64,000 nucleotides of DNA, taken from positions 1 to 64,000 of the forward strand of contig SVPP01000007.1 in the NCBI GenBank assembly GCA_015065765.1, read 5' to 3'. The position numbers and the translations under genes were made by a program. Source of the stretch: Oscillospiraceae bacterium. GTDB taxonomy: Bacteria; Bacillota; Clostridia; Oscillospirales; Acutalibacteraceae. Under the pieces are notes generated by a model that saw only the letters and a list, made by a program, of their open reading frames with translations, was not told where the DNA came from and did no database searches. Shown here one piece after another: positions 33,457 through 41,677 of the stretch. Position 1 is the first letter of the stretch, and every line of letters begins with the position of its first letter.

Positions 33457-33532
33457 TGGTGGAGCATAGCGGAGTTGAACCGCTGACATTTTGCTTGCGA
33501 AGCAAACATTCTACCAACTGAATTAATGCCCC
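33457..33532 (-). tRNA. tRNA-Ala(CGC)
   Basis: On the minus strand: acceptor GGGGCAT pairs with ATGCTCC, containing the alanine identity pair G3-U70. Anticodon stem TTTGC/GCAAA with loop TTCGCAA gives anticodon CGC (codon GCG). T-arm AGCGG/CCGCT around TTCAACT; CCA is encoded. The D-stem is AT-rich (ATTC/GAAT), unlike the usual GCTC/GAGC. It stands alone, apart from the rRNA operon. Confidence 0.92.
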
Positions 33533-33545
33533 GAATATTTTAAGA

Positions 33546-33583
33546 ACACGGTCTATCCTGAAAAAGGACAGACCGTGTGTTTT
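33546..33583. terminator. Hairpin terminator after nagB
   Basis: ACACGGTCTATCC and GGACAGACCGTGT pair with one mismatch. It lies between the tRNA-Ala gene and nagB and can end transcription from nagB on the minus strand. Confidence 0.65.
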
Positions 33584-33594
33584 TGTCTGATGAA

Positions 33595-34320
33595 TTATTT
33601 AAGAAGGCTTGCTGCTGCTTCGTCAACGAAGAATGTAACGTTGGGATGGTTCTGAAGAATTGAAGCAGGGCACTGAGGTGTAACCTCGCCGTTTACGGCG
33701 GCTGCAATTGCTTTTGCCTTTGCTTCGCCTGTTGCGATGAGAACAATTTCCTCTGAGCGCATGATGCTGCCGATACCCATTGTCATAGCGTATCTGGGCA
33801 TTGCCTGCTCGCCGAAATATTTCTGGTTGCTGTCGATTGTACTCTGTGTGAGAGTAACCTTGAATGCTTCGTCTGTGAATTCGTCTGCAGGCTCGTTGAA
33901 GCCAATGTGGCCGTTTGTGCCGATACCGAGAATCTGAACCTTGATTCCGCCTGCTGCCTTGATAGCCTCAGCATATCTTGCGCTTTCTGCATCGTAGTCT
34001 TCTGCGTTACCGTCGAGGAAGTTGATGTTTTCTGCCTGGACATCGATTTTATCGAAAAGGTTTTCGTGCATGAATGTGTGATAGCTGTTTTTGTCATCAA
34101 CAGGAAGGTCGCAATATTCGTCAAGGTTGAATGTTTTCATATCCTTGAAAGAGATGTTGCCCTTATTAAATTCGCTTACTATGTATTCGTATGTAGGAAC
34201 AGGTGATGCACCCGTTGCGAAGCCGATTGCACATGAGGGTTCGTCTGCAACTCTCTTGATGATAATTCTGCCCACAGCTTCTGCGATTTCTTCTGCTGTT
34301 TTATAAACCATTACTTTCAT
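33595..34320 (-). CDS. nagB: Glucosamine-6-phosphate deaminase
   Basis: 241 residues, normal for the Firmicutes form. Hallmarks are FATGASPVPTYEYI (phosphate binding), FNLDEYCDL, and IQ-LGIGTNGHIGFNEPA with the catalytic aspartate and histidine region. It converts glucosamine-6-phosphate to fructose-6-phosphate and ammonia, linking amino sugar use to glycolysis. SD TTGGAGG precedes the ATG. No nagA lies next to it. Confidence 0.96.
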   Translation of the reverse strand: MKVMVYKTAEEIAEAVGRIIIKRVADEPSCAIGFATGASPVPTYEYIVSEFNKGNISFKDMKTFNLDEYCDLPVDDKNSYHTFMHENLFDKIDVQAENINFLDGNAEDYDAESARYAEAIKAAGGIKVQILGIGTNGHIGFNEPADEFTDEAFKVTLTQSTIDSNQKYFGEQAMPRYAMTMGIGSIMRSEEIVLIATGEAKAKAIAAAVNGEVTPQCPASILQNHPNVTFFVDEAAASLLK

Positions 34321-34484
34321 TTTCTTACCTCCAAGGGGATTTTTTTATAAATTAATTATACCATATTCTGAAAAATTTTTCCACTGAATAGCAAAAAATA
34401 CGAAAAATTTTGAAATTTTAAGAAAAAAGTCATAGAAAAGTCCACTTTTTGGTACTTTAATAAATATAAAAACGAACATTTGTG

Positions 34485-34535
34485 TTGACAAATTAAAATT
34501 TTGTGTTATAATTGTGACATAAAGAACAAACGTTC
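34485..34535 (+). promoter_or_regulatory. Promoter with LexA (SOS) operator upstream of a small membrane protein gene
   Basis: TTGACA (34485-34490) and TATAAT (34507-34512) are 16 bases apart. GAAC-AAAC-GTTC at 34524-34535 matches the SOS/Cheo consensus and sits at the transcription start. A partial similar site (CGAACATTTG) lies near the -35 element. Confidence 0.7.
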
Positions 34536-34581
34536 ACATAAATATAAAACAAAATGTAAAAAACGAAAGGAAGTTTTTATT

Positions 34582-34830
34582 ATGTCACTTTTCTTAACTT
34601 TATCAATCGCATTCGGAATCGTATTCGCAATTGCAGTAGTTTTAGGCTACCTTTATGAAAAAGAACTTGTGGAAGTTGAAAGAGTTGTTTTCAAATATAT
34701 CAGGCTCAGAATAAAGGCACGCAAAGCAGGAATGTCAGTTGAGGAATACGTGAAAAGCTTAAAAGCAAAAAAAGCATCTCAGACAAGAGTAAACTCAAAT
34801 ATTATCAGCTTTGAAGATTATGTTGCGTAA
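34582..34830 (+). CDS. SOS-controlled small single-pass membrane protein
   Basis: 82 residues. One N-terminal membrane segment (about 3-24), then a highly charged helical tail (RVVFKYIRLRIKARKAGMS, VEEYVKSLKAKKA) in the cytoplasm. SD AAAGGAAG before ATG 34582. The SOS operator upstream makes it a candidate DNA-damage-induced division inhibitor, in the way YneA, SidA and DidA are small membrane proteins of SOS regulons; there is no LysM domain as in YneA and no sequence match I recognise. Function is inferred from regulation only. Confidence 0.6.
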   Translation: MSLFLTLSIAFGIVFAIAVVLGYLYEKELVEVERVVFKYIRLRIKARKAGMSVEEYVKSLKAKKASQTRVNSNIISFEDYVA

Positions 34831-34841
34831 ACTTAAAAATT

Positions 34842-34872
34842 AACCCACCAACGGAAACGCTGGTGGGTTTTG
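34842..34872. terminator. Bidirectional terminator
   Basis: AACCCACCA and TGGTGGGTT pair around a small inner bulge and GAAA loop between two convergent genes. Confidence 0.85.
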
Positions 34873-34876
34873 TCTT

Positions 34877-35095
34877 TCAAAGTTTGAAATCTTCAAATGT
34901 GTATTCGGGGAGTTCGGGCGTTTTTTTGGGTTCACGGCGCAAGGGATCGTATTTGAAAGATCTGCATTTATAATCAGGCTGAAGAACACCTTTTTTATAA
35001 CAGAGAATCATATCGCTGTCGGGTGCTTTCTTTCCATGGGCACAAATAGCACAGCAATAATCTTCTTTGGTTATAGTTCTTTGCTTTTTGTCCAT
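34877..35095 (-). CDS. Small cysteine-rich protein (conserved in Clostridia)
   Basis: 72 residues from ATG 35095 (SD GGAG nine bases upstream; a GTG at 35101 lies too close to the SD). CCAICAHG with ILCYKKGV and YKCRSFKYDPLRR gives five cysteines that could bind a metal or Fe-S centre. I recognise the pattern as a conserved clostridial hypothetical protein but not a function. It lies 25 bases downstream of ylbJ and is read in the same direction. Confidence 0.65.
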   Translation of the reverse strand: MDKKQRTITKEDYCCAICAHGKKAPDSDMILCYKKGVLQPDYKCRSFKYDPLRREPKKTPELPEYTFEDFKL

Positions 35096-35120
35096 TGACA
35101 CTCACTCCTTTTGATATATC

Positions 35121-36191
35121 TTAACACATTTTTCTGCGAGTATCAAGGTCTAAAATGAAAATTGCACACATCAGAAGCAGTCCTGCTGCTGCAGGTGCAC
35201 TTACTGCAAAGGTTCTGACTATTGCGGAAGTTCCCGTGGAAAAAACTGAAATGTCGCAGGGAAACATTTTCAAAAATCCTGCACAGATTAATGACGAGAG
35301 ACAGGCATGAAAAAGTCTTGAGCACAAAAAGTATCTGATTTTAAGGCCTGTTTTAATTACATGAGGCAGAACCTGACAGTGAACACAAAGACCGCTCCAG
35401 CCGATGACAAAGGCGAGATGAGCGGGATTTTTTGTTTCTGAGATCTGCTCGCATCCCTGTGAAACCTCTGCAAAAATTTTTATTAATCCTGACAGCTTTT
35501 CATTTTCGGCAGTGCTTGTGAGAATGTTTATGAAGCATGAAAAAACAAGTATCCACGCACAGATTAAAAACATTGTTTTTGAAGATGAATAAACTGATGA
35601 GACAAGTGCATCTGAAAGAGATACTTCTGATGTGCTGCTTTTTTCAGTTTCTGTATCTGACGGGAGAATCCATTTGGTAATGAATGCAATAATAAGTGAA
35701 GAGAGAGAAAGTGAAACGAAGGTTATAACTCCTGCTCTGAAGGAGGAGAGCATCATTGTGCCTACAGCTCCGATAACAAATGCAGGTCCTGCGTTGACTG
35801 AAGAAAGAGCAATTCTTTTTGCTTCTGAGGATGTGATTTTATTCTGAGAATAAAGATTTGATGCCATGGAGCACCCTACAGGAAATCCGCCGAAAAGTCC
35901 GAAGAAAACTATACTGCCTGCAGTTCCTGAAAGTTTAAAAGTTTTTCTGAAAAAATTATCTGTTTTTCGTCCCAGAAAATCAACTGCTCCGCTATTTGCC
36001 GCAAAGGTTGAAACTACAATGAACGGGAAAAGTGACGGGACCATTGTACCTGCAGACAGCCCGAGACCTTTCAGAATTCCTTCAGAAGAAAGGGACGGGT
36101 ACTTAATGAGCACACAGGCGAAAAGCACGGACAAAATCAGCGCGAAAAATATTTTGAGATTTTTATCTGGTTTAAGTTTTTTCAATTTCAT
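35121..36191 (-). CDS. ylbJ: Sporulation integral membrane protein YlbJ
   Basis: About 356 residues, eight to ten membrane segments. The gate-like motif LFGGFPVGCSMASNLY and the region SSVNAGPAFVIGAVG are typical of YlbJ/nucleoside-recognition (SpoVV-type) proteins, which act in the mother cell during spore coat and cortex formation. The start is uncertain: ATG 36191 lies close to AAGGG; TTG 36185 has better spacing. The gene is divergent from yqfC, another sporulation gene, with about 65 bp between. Confidence 0.85.
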   Translation of the reverse strand: MKLKKLKPDKNLKIFFALILSVLFACVLIKYPSLSSEGILKGLGLSAGTMVPSLFPFIVVSTFAANSGAVDFLGRKTDNFFRKTFKLSGTAGSIVFFGLFGGFPVGCSMASNLYSQNKITSSEAKRIALSSVNAGPAFVIGAVGTMMLSSFRAGVITFVSLSLSSLIIAFITKWILPSDTETEKSSTSEVSLSDALVSSVYSSSKTMFLICAWILVFSCFINILTSTAENEKLSGLIKIFAEVSQGCEQISETKNPAHLAFVIGWSGLCVHCQVLPHVIKTGLKIRYFLCSRLFHACLSSLICAGFLKMFPCDISVFSTGTSAIVRTFAVSAPAAAGLLLMCAIFILDLDTRRKMC

Positions 36192-36258
36192 CACCCTTAT
36201 AAGATATGAATATAAACAGAAAAATAAACATAATTTTTATATAAAAGGGGCGATGAAA

Positions 36259-36534
36259 ATGAATGATAAAAAACAGGCATTGGGTGAAAAATTTGCAGAA
36301 GAGCTTGGCTTCCCCAAAGCAATTATGAACGGCTTCAATCACATTGAGCTTTTTGGTAACCGCGAAGCCATAGTCAATGATTGCGCAGGGATTCTGGAAT
36401 ATTCTGACGGCAGAATAAAACTCAATATGGGTAAAAATACTGTTCTTTTCTGCGGAAGCGATTTGTGCATGAAAGAATACGGTTCATCACGGGCAATTAT
36501 TTCGGGTAACATTATGACAGTTGAGTTCGGGTGA
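36259..36534 (+). CDS. yqfC: Sporulation protein YqfC (YabP family)
   Basis: 91 residues, the usual size. The YabP/YqfC fold shows in NGFNHIELFGNREAIVNDCAG, then ILEYSDGRIKLNMGKN. It is expressed in the mother cell in sporulation, under SigE in Bacillus. Start ATG 36259 with AAAGGGG 8 bases upstream; a longer frame upstream is an overlap with ylbJ. It is followed by yqfD after 9 bases. Confidence 0.9.
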   Translation: MNDKKQALGEKFAEELGFPKAIMNGFNHIELFGNREAIVNDCAGILEYSDGRIKLNMGKNTVLFCGSDLCMKEYGSSRAIISGNIMTVEFG

Positions 36535-36543
36535 GGTGAAGGT

Positions 36544-37740
36544 ATGTTCTGGGAAAGGCTTCTGAGATTCCTGAAAGGATATGTTGAATTCCGCGCTGTG
36601 GGCGGTTTCCCTGAAAGATTTATTAATTTGTGCGCCGCAAACAGAATAAGCGTACAGGAAATTAAAATGTTCGGAGATACAATACTTGGTGTGTGCGGAA
36701 TAAAGGACTATGCACGCATTCGTATGGTGGCAAAGAAATCCGGGATGAAAGTGCGTATTCTTAAAAAGACGGGACTTCCTTTTTTTGTCCGTAAAAACAG
36801 AATGAGATCAGGTATAATTGTGGGTTTCTTTTTGTCGGTGTTAATAACATCTTTTCTCTCGGGCAGAATATGGGTGGTAAATGTTTCAGGAAACGAGAAA
36901 ATGCCTGCAGAGGAAATTCTCAGTTGTTTTGAAGATATGGGCATAAAAACAGGAATGAAAAAAAGCAGCATCAATCCTAAAGAAAAAGCCTTTGAAGCTC
37001 TGGGGAAAATTGGTGGTCTGATGTGGTGTGCGGTGAATGTTGACGGATGTAAAATAGGTATCGAAGTAAAAGAACAAATTGAAAAGGAAGTTGAAGATAA
37101 AGAGGAAACTCCTTCAAATATTATTGCGTCGAAGTCGGGACAGATAAAGGTCATTGAATGCTTTATCGGTACACCTGTTTCAGAAAGCGGAAGCGCGGTT
37201 GAAAAAGGTGATATAATTGTCAGCGGTGCTGTCATAAATAAAGATGAAAGCGTAAGCTTTTATAAGGCAAAGGCAAATGTTATTGCGAAAACAAAAAATA
37301 CTGTCAGTGCGTCTGTAAGCTCAGCACAGCAGATGAGAGTTTATACAAAGATAAGAAACAGGTATTTTATTGACTTTTTTTCTTTGCATTTTCCCGTAAA
37401 TTTTTTAATGGGCCAGAAAGGAAAATACAATTTTTCCGTAGATGAAAATTTCATGTCTGCAGGAAAGAATAAATTACCGGTGGGAATAACAACGGAGAGG
37501 TATTCATCCTATGAAAACAGAAATATAAAACTCGATAAGGCTTGCATGAAGCTGATGTGCGCAGAAGCATATTTCAGAAAAATTGATGAGGATTTTGATG
37601 AGATACAGACGGACAGTGTGACTTCTGAAATAACAGAAAATGAAAATGGCGTATGTATCACTTCTGTTTTTGAGTGTACGGAAAATATTGCAAAACTTCA
37701 AAAGATGGATATTGTTCCGGAAACAGTACACAATGAATAA
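36544..37740 (+). CDS. yqfD: Sporulation protein YqfD
   Basis: 398 residues, the usual length. The N-terminus reads GYVEFRAVGGFPERFINLC, a single membrane helix lies about residues 90-115, and the large remaining part is probably outside or in the intermembrane space of the forespore. It is a conserved mother-cell protein of spore formers with unclear biochemistry. SD GAGGTGAAGG. Together with yqfC it starts the widely conserved yqfC-recO block. Confidence 0.9.
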   Translation: MFWERLLRFLKGYVEFRAVGGFPERFINLCAANRISVQEIKMFGDTILGVCGIKDYARIRMVAKKSGMKVRILKKTGLPFFVRKNRMRSGIIVGFFLSVLITSFLSGRIWVVNVSGNEKMPAEEILSCFEDMGIKTGMKKSSINPKEKAFEALGKIGGLMWCAVNVDGCKIGIEVKEQIEKEVEDKEETPSNIIASKSGQIKVIECFIGTPVSESGSAVEKGDIIVSGAVINKDESVSFYKAKANVIAKTKNTVSASVSSAQQMRVYTKIRNRYFIDFFSLHFPVNFLMGQKGKYNFSVDENFMSAGKNKLPVGITTERYSSYENRNIKLDKACMKLMCAEAYFRKIDEDFDEIQTDSVTSEITENENGVCITSVFECTENIAKLQKMDIVPETVHNE

Positions 37741-37778
37741 AAATTTCGAAAAATTTTAGAAAATATTTACAAAATATA

Positions 37779-37807
37779 GTGACAGATAAAACTGAAAATG
37801 CTATAAT
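37779..37807 (+). promoter_or_regulatory. Promoter of the phoH-ybeY-dgkA-era operon
   Basis: GTGACA (37779-37784) and TATAAT (37802-37807) with a 17-base spacer, ahead of phoH. Confidence 0.65.
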
Positions 37808-37849
37808 ACAATGTAAAATAGTATTGATTGCAAAATCGGAGGTCTAATT

Positions 37850-38806
37850 TTGTACGAGCAGATTATAAATGTTGACAGAATGGAGCAGGCTGTAAGTCTG
37901 TTCGGTAGTTTTGATGAAAATATAAAAATGATTGAAAATGAGTTTTCTGTTGCAGTTGTAAGCCGCGGAAGTGAGCTGAAGGTTACAGGTGATGCCGAAA
38001 ATGTTTCCAGAGCATCGAAAGCAATAAACGGACTTCTCACTCTCATAAACAAAGGAGAAACACTTTCTGAGCAGAACATCAGGTATGTGATTTCCCTCGT
38101 GGGTGAGGGAAATGAGGACAAGCTTGAAAGCATGTCATCTGATTGTATCTGCATTTCTGCAAAAGGAAAACCAATAAAACCTAAAACTCTGGGACAGAAA
38201 AGATATACTCAGGCTATAAGAGATAACACAATTGTTTTCGGCGTCGGTCCTGCGGGTACAGGTAAAACATATCTTGCTGTTGCTATGGCTGTAACAGCTT
38301 TCAGACAGAAGCAGGTCAACAGAATTATTCTCACACGTCCTGCTGTTGAAGCAGGTGAGAAGTTAGGTTTCCTTCCCGGCGATCTGCAGCAGAAGGTTGA
38401 CCCGTATTTGAGACCTCTTTATGATGCACTTTTTGATATGCTGGGAGCAGAAAGTTTTCAGAAATATCAGGAAAGAGGCGCAATTGAGGTGGCTCCTCTT
38501 GCATACATGAGAGGACGTACACTTGATGACAGCTTCATTATACTTGATGAAGCTCAGAATACCACAAGAGAGCAGATGAAAATGTTCCTCACACGTCTCG
38601 GCTTCAATTCCAAAATGGTAATTACAGGCGACGTGACACAGGTTGACCTGCCTGACGGTAAAAAATCAGGTCTTGTTGAGGTAATAAAAATTCTTAAAAA
38701 TATCAAAGACATTGACGTTATCCGTTTCAGCGAGAAGGATGTTGTAAGACACAGACTTGTTCAGGATATTGTCAAGGCTTATGAGAAAAGCGAACAGAGA
38801 AATTAA
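37850..38806 (+). CDS. phoH: PhoH-family ATPase/RNA helicase-like protein
   Basis: 318 residues. An N-terminal KH-like RNA-binding part (about 1-110) is followed by the PhoH P-loop: VFGVGPAGTGKTYLAVAMA (about 130-148), LPGDLQQKVDPYLRPLYDAL, and the Walker B IILDEAQN. It is believed to work with YbeY in RNA processing. Start TTG 37850 with GGAGG (37838-37842). It heads the conserved operon. Confidence 0.95.
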   Translation: MYEQIINVDRMEQAVSLFGSFDENIKMIENEFSVAVVSRGSELKVTGDAENVSRASKAINGLLTLINKGETLSEQNIRYVISLVGEGNEDKLESMSSDCICISAKGKPIKPKTLGQKRYTQAIRDNTIVFGVGPAGTGKTYLAVAMAVTAFRQKQVNRIILTRPAVEAGEKLGFLPGDLQQKVDPYLRPLYDALFDMLGAESFQKYQERGAIEVAPLAYMRGRTLDDSFIILDEAQNTTREQMKMFLTRLGFNSKMVITGDVTQVDLPDGKKSGLVEVIKILKNIKDIDVIRFSEKDVVRHRLVQDIVKAYEKSEQRN

Positions 38807-38830
38807 ACAAAAGGCGAAAGGGTGTAGAAA

Positions 38831-39343
38831 ATGAAAGAAAGAGGAAAGGTAAAGGTTATCATCAGCAATGATCAGAAGGTGCATAAAATTCCTACAGGTA
38901 TTCATCTGCTTGTAAGACAGTGCTGTATTGCAGTGCTTACAATGGAAAATCTTCTTCTGCCTGCTGAAATCAGTGTAAGATTTGTTGACAACGAAGAAAT
39001 TCACAGACTTAACCGTGAATACAGAAACGTTGACCGTCCTACAGATGTATTGTCTTTCCCTCTGGGAATAGATGGTGTTTACGATATCAATAATGACACA
39101 GGCGCACAGATGCTTGGTGATATTGTGATTTCGCTTGAAAAAGCTATGGAACAGGCAGAGGCTTATGGTCACTCACTCAGACGTGAGGTTGCATTCCTGA
39201 CTGTTCATTCAATGCTTCATCTTCTCGGCTATGACCACGAAAACGGCGGTATTGAAGCCGTACATATGAGAGAGAAGGAAGAGACTGTTCTTACTCAGTT
39301 GGGCCTTAAGAGAAACGGTAGTTACTATATGGGTGATGAATAA
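38831..39343 (+). CDS. ybeY: Endoribonuclease YbeY
   Basis: 170 residues. The zinc-binding motif HSMLHLLGYDH (H-x3-H-x4-DH type) is intact, and YRNVDRPTDVLSFPL is the conserved upstream block. YbeY matures the 3' end of 16S rRNA and helps monitor ribosome quality. SD AAAGGGTG. It sits between phoH and dgkA, as in most Firmicutes. Confidence 0.97.
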   Translation: MKERGKVKVIISNDQKVHKIPTGIHLLVRQCCIAVLTMENLLLPAEISVRFVDNEEIHRLNREYRNVDRPTDVLSFPLGIDGVYDINNDTGAQMLGDIVISLEKAMEQAEAYGHSLRREVAFLTVHSMLHLLGYDHENGGIEAVHMREKEETVLTQLGLKRNGSYYMGDE

Positions 39344-39346
39344 GCT

Positions 39347-39820
39347 ATGAAGGGTTTGCTTAAAAGCTTTGTATACGCAGGTAACGGTATACTCTGGTGC
39401 ATTAAAAATGAGAGAAATATGAGAGCTCACTTTTCTCTTTGCGTTTATATGTACGCCTATCTTCTTGTTTATGATTTTTTTGTTCTTTCAAAGACGGAAT
39501 GGGCAATAATACTTCTTTGCAACGCTCTTGTTTTTTCATTGGAAATTGTGAATACTGCAGTTGAAAAAGCAGTTGACCTTGCGACAGAAAAGCAAAATCC
39601 TCTTGCGAAAATTTCAAAGGATGCAGCAGCAGGTGCAGTTCTTGTTTCTGCAATATTTTCTGTGATTGTGGGACTTGTGATTCTTTTGCAGCCTGAAGCT
39701 TTCAGAGCCATGGTGGAATATTATAAGTCAAGAATTTATCTTCTTGTGATTCTTGCGGCAAGCCTTGTTTTAACTTTTGCATTTATATTAAAAGGAATAC
39801 CAAGCGGTAAAAAGAAATAG
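39347..39820 (+). CDS. dgkA: Undecaprenol/diacylglycerol kinase, DgkA family
   Basis: 157 residues. The DgkA signature lies in ALVFSLEIVNTAVEKAVDLA (about 60-82) with ERNMRAHFSL before it; three to four membrane helices. In Firmicutes the enzyme phosphorylates undecaprenol for cell wall synthesis. A C-terminal membrane segment (about 125-150) extends it beyond the usual 120-130 residues. It starts four bases after ybeY. Confidence 0.93.
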   Translation: MKGLLKSFVYAGNGILWCIKNERNMRAHFSLCVYMYAYLLVYDFFVLSKTEWAIILLCNALVFSLEIVNTAVEKAVDLATEKQNPLAKISKDAAAGAVLVSAIFSVIVGLVILLQPEAFRAMVEYYKSRIYLLVILAASLVLTFAFILKGIPSGKKK

Positions 39821-39828
39821 TAAAATTC

Positions 39829-39854
39829 AGCCGTATTTTTTATACGGCTTTTTT
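39829..39854 (+). terminator. Short terminator-like hairpin between dgkA and era
   Basis: AGCCGTAT and ATACGGCT pair over 8 bp with a T run. It may reduce, rather than end, transcription into era. Confidence 0.65.
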
Positions 39855-39867
39855 CAGGAGAAAAATT

Positions 39868-40764
39868 ATGAATACAAAAACAGCTTTTATTGCAATTGTA
39901 GGTTGTCCGAATGTGGGGAAATCTTCCATACTCAATAAAATGATCGGGCAGAAAATTGCTATCGTATCAAATAAACCTCAGACAACGAGAACAAAAATTG
40001 TAGGTGTTCTTACTCAGAATGAAACACAGCTTGTTTTCACTGATACACCCGGTTTCCACAGACCTCATAATAAGCTTGGCGAAAAAATGGTAAAGGCAGT
40101 CAGTGACAGCATCTCGGGTGTTGATGCATGTCTTTTTGTAATTGAGCCAAAAGGCGAAATGCGTCCTGCTGAGCTTGAACTTATTGAAAAATTCAAAAAA
40201 GAAAAGATGCCTGTAATTCTTGCAATCAACAAGGTTGACACTCTTGCTGATAAAACAGAGCTTATGTCAAGAATTATGGAAATGTCAAAGCTTTATGATT
40301 TTGCGTCAATTGTTCCTGTTTCTGCACAGAACGGCTCAAACATCAAGGAACTTATTGATGAGCTGAAAGGTCTTGCTTTTGAATCGATTCATTTCTTCCC
40401 CGATGATACACTTACTGACCAGCCCGAGAGAGTTATTGCTGCTGAAATTATCAGAGAAAAAATTCTCAGAAGAATGAACAAAGAAGTGCCTCACGGTATT
40501 GCGGTAAGTGTTGAAAAAATGAGAGAAAGACCGGGTACTGATCTGCTTGATATTGAAGCGATTATCTATTGCGAAAAGGATAGTCACAAGGGTATGGTTA
40601 TCGGCAAAAAGGGTGAAACACTGAAAACTATTTCCACAAGAGCACGAGAAGATATGGAAAAATTCTTCGAATGCAGAATCAATCTTCAGTGTTGGGTAAA
40701 GGTAAAAGAGGACTGGCGAAATCGTGAAGGTCTTATTCATAATTTTGGATTAGATAATGAGTAA
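39868..40764 (+). CDS. era: GTPase Era (30S assembly)
   Basis: 298 residues. G1 is GCPNVGKSS, effector SNKPQTTRTK, G3 DTPGFH, G4 NKVD; the C-terminal KH domain has VIGKKGETLKTI. Era binds the 3' end of 16S rRNA to time 30S subunit maturation. SD CAGGAG. Its neighbours are as expected for the family. Confidence 0.97.
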   Translation: MNTKTAFIAIVGCPNVGKSSILNKMIGQKIAIVSNKPQTTRTKIVGVLTQNETQLVFTDTPGFHRPHNKLGEKMVKAVSDSISGVDACLFVIEPKGEMRPAELELIEKFKKEKMPVILAINKVDTLADKTELMSRIMEMSKLYDFASIVPVSAQNGSNIKELIDELKGLAFESIHFFPDDTLTDQPERVIAAEIIREKILRRMNKEVPHGIAVSVEKMRERPGTDLLDIEAIIYCEKDSHKGMVIGKKGETLKTISTRAREDMEKFFECRINLQCWVKVKEDWRNREGLIHNFGLDNE

Positions 40765-40829
40765 ATGAAAAATTTTCCGCTGATTATTTTTTGCCTTTCT
40801 GCAAAGATTATTTGTGGGAGGCGGTTTGA

Positions 40830-40988
40830 ATGGACAGAAACGAAATGCTTTGGAATAAATTTATACTCAGCGGAAAAGTTGATGATTATCTGAATTATTG
40901 TACAGACAAAAAAGGAAAGGAAAAAGCTGAGAAGGATGAATACAGACGGTCTGATAATCAGAGAGAACAGCACGGGCGAACAGAATAA
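40830..40988 (+). CDS. YqzL-like small protein
   Basis: 52 residues from ATG 40830 with GGGAGG (40816-40821). MLWNKFILSGKVDDYLNY matches the compact YqzL pattern, and the gene sits between era and recO as yqzL does in Bacillus. The last 17 codons overlap the start of recO in another frame, and YqzL is usually shorter, so the C-terminal part may be a by-product of that overlap. Function unknown. Confidence 0.7.
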   Translation: MDRNEMLWNKFILSGKVDDYLNYCTDKKGKEKAEKDEYRRSDNQREQHGRTE

Positions 40989-41658
40989 GACAGTTACCGT
41001 TCTGACTCGTGATTACGGTATAGTCAGAGCCTACGTTTATGGTGCAAAAAAAATCGGCTCGCGTACAGGTGCAGCAACACAGCTTTTTGCTTTTTCTGAG
41101 TTCGGTTTTGCTGAGAAACGAGGCTCTTACATAATTGAAGCGGCGAAACCAAAAGAAATATTTTTTAATCTGAGAAACGATGTAAAAAAAATTGCACTTG
41201 CACAGTATTTTGCAGAGCTGACGGAATGTCTTGCTCCCGAAAAAGAAAATGCTGAGGACTATCTGAAACTGATTCTCAATTCACTTATGCTTCTGATGAA
41301 TGAGAAGCGGGACGAAAAACTTATCAAATCTGTTTTTGAACTTTCCATTTTGTCACTCAGCGGTTATATGCCGAATATTGTCGCCTGCGAAGAGTGCGGA
41401 AAATATGAGGATGAATACATGTTCTTCGACACTCAGAATGGAAATATTTTTTGTTCAGAATGCGGAAAATTCGGAATGAAAGTTCCAATGAGTGTGATTT
41501 CCGCAGTAAGATATATTGTTCTCAGCGACAGACAGAAAATTTTTAATTTTAACTTAAATGAATCAAGCTTACTTGCACTTTCGGATCTGACAGAAAAATA
41601 TGTTTTATCCATTTTGCAGAGGAAATTTAAAACGCTTGATTTTTACCATGTATTATGA
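40936..41658 (+). CDS. recO: DNA repair protein RecO
   Basis: 240 residues. The OB-fold N-terminus (GLIIRENSTGEQNKTVTVLT) precedes a helical part and a zinc site CEECGKYED with CSEC. RecO loads RecA with RecR at gaps and breaks. The start overlaps the preceding YqzL-like gene by 53 bases; its own ribosome site (AAAGGA) is far, so translation may be coupled. mutS2 follows after 19 bases. Confidence 0.94.
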   Translation: MNTDGLIIRENSTGEQNKTVTVLTRDYGIVRAYVYGAKKIGSRTGAATQLFAFSEFGFAEKRGSYIIEAAKPKEIFFNLRNDVKKIALAQYFAELTECLAPEKENAEDYLKLILNSLMLLMNEKRDEKLIKSVFELSILSLSGYMPNIVACEECGKYEDEYMFFDTQNGNIFCSECGKFGMKVPMSVISAVRYIVLSDRQKIFNFNLNESSLLALSDLTEKYVLSILQRKFKTLDFYHVL

Positions 41659-41677
41659 AAGGTAAGGTGTTAAGGAC

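Noticed and set aside
35866-36258. Long upstream extension of YqfC
   Set aside because: It overlaps ylbJ on the other strand; AAAGGGG and family length support ATG 36259.
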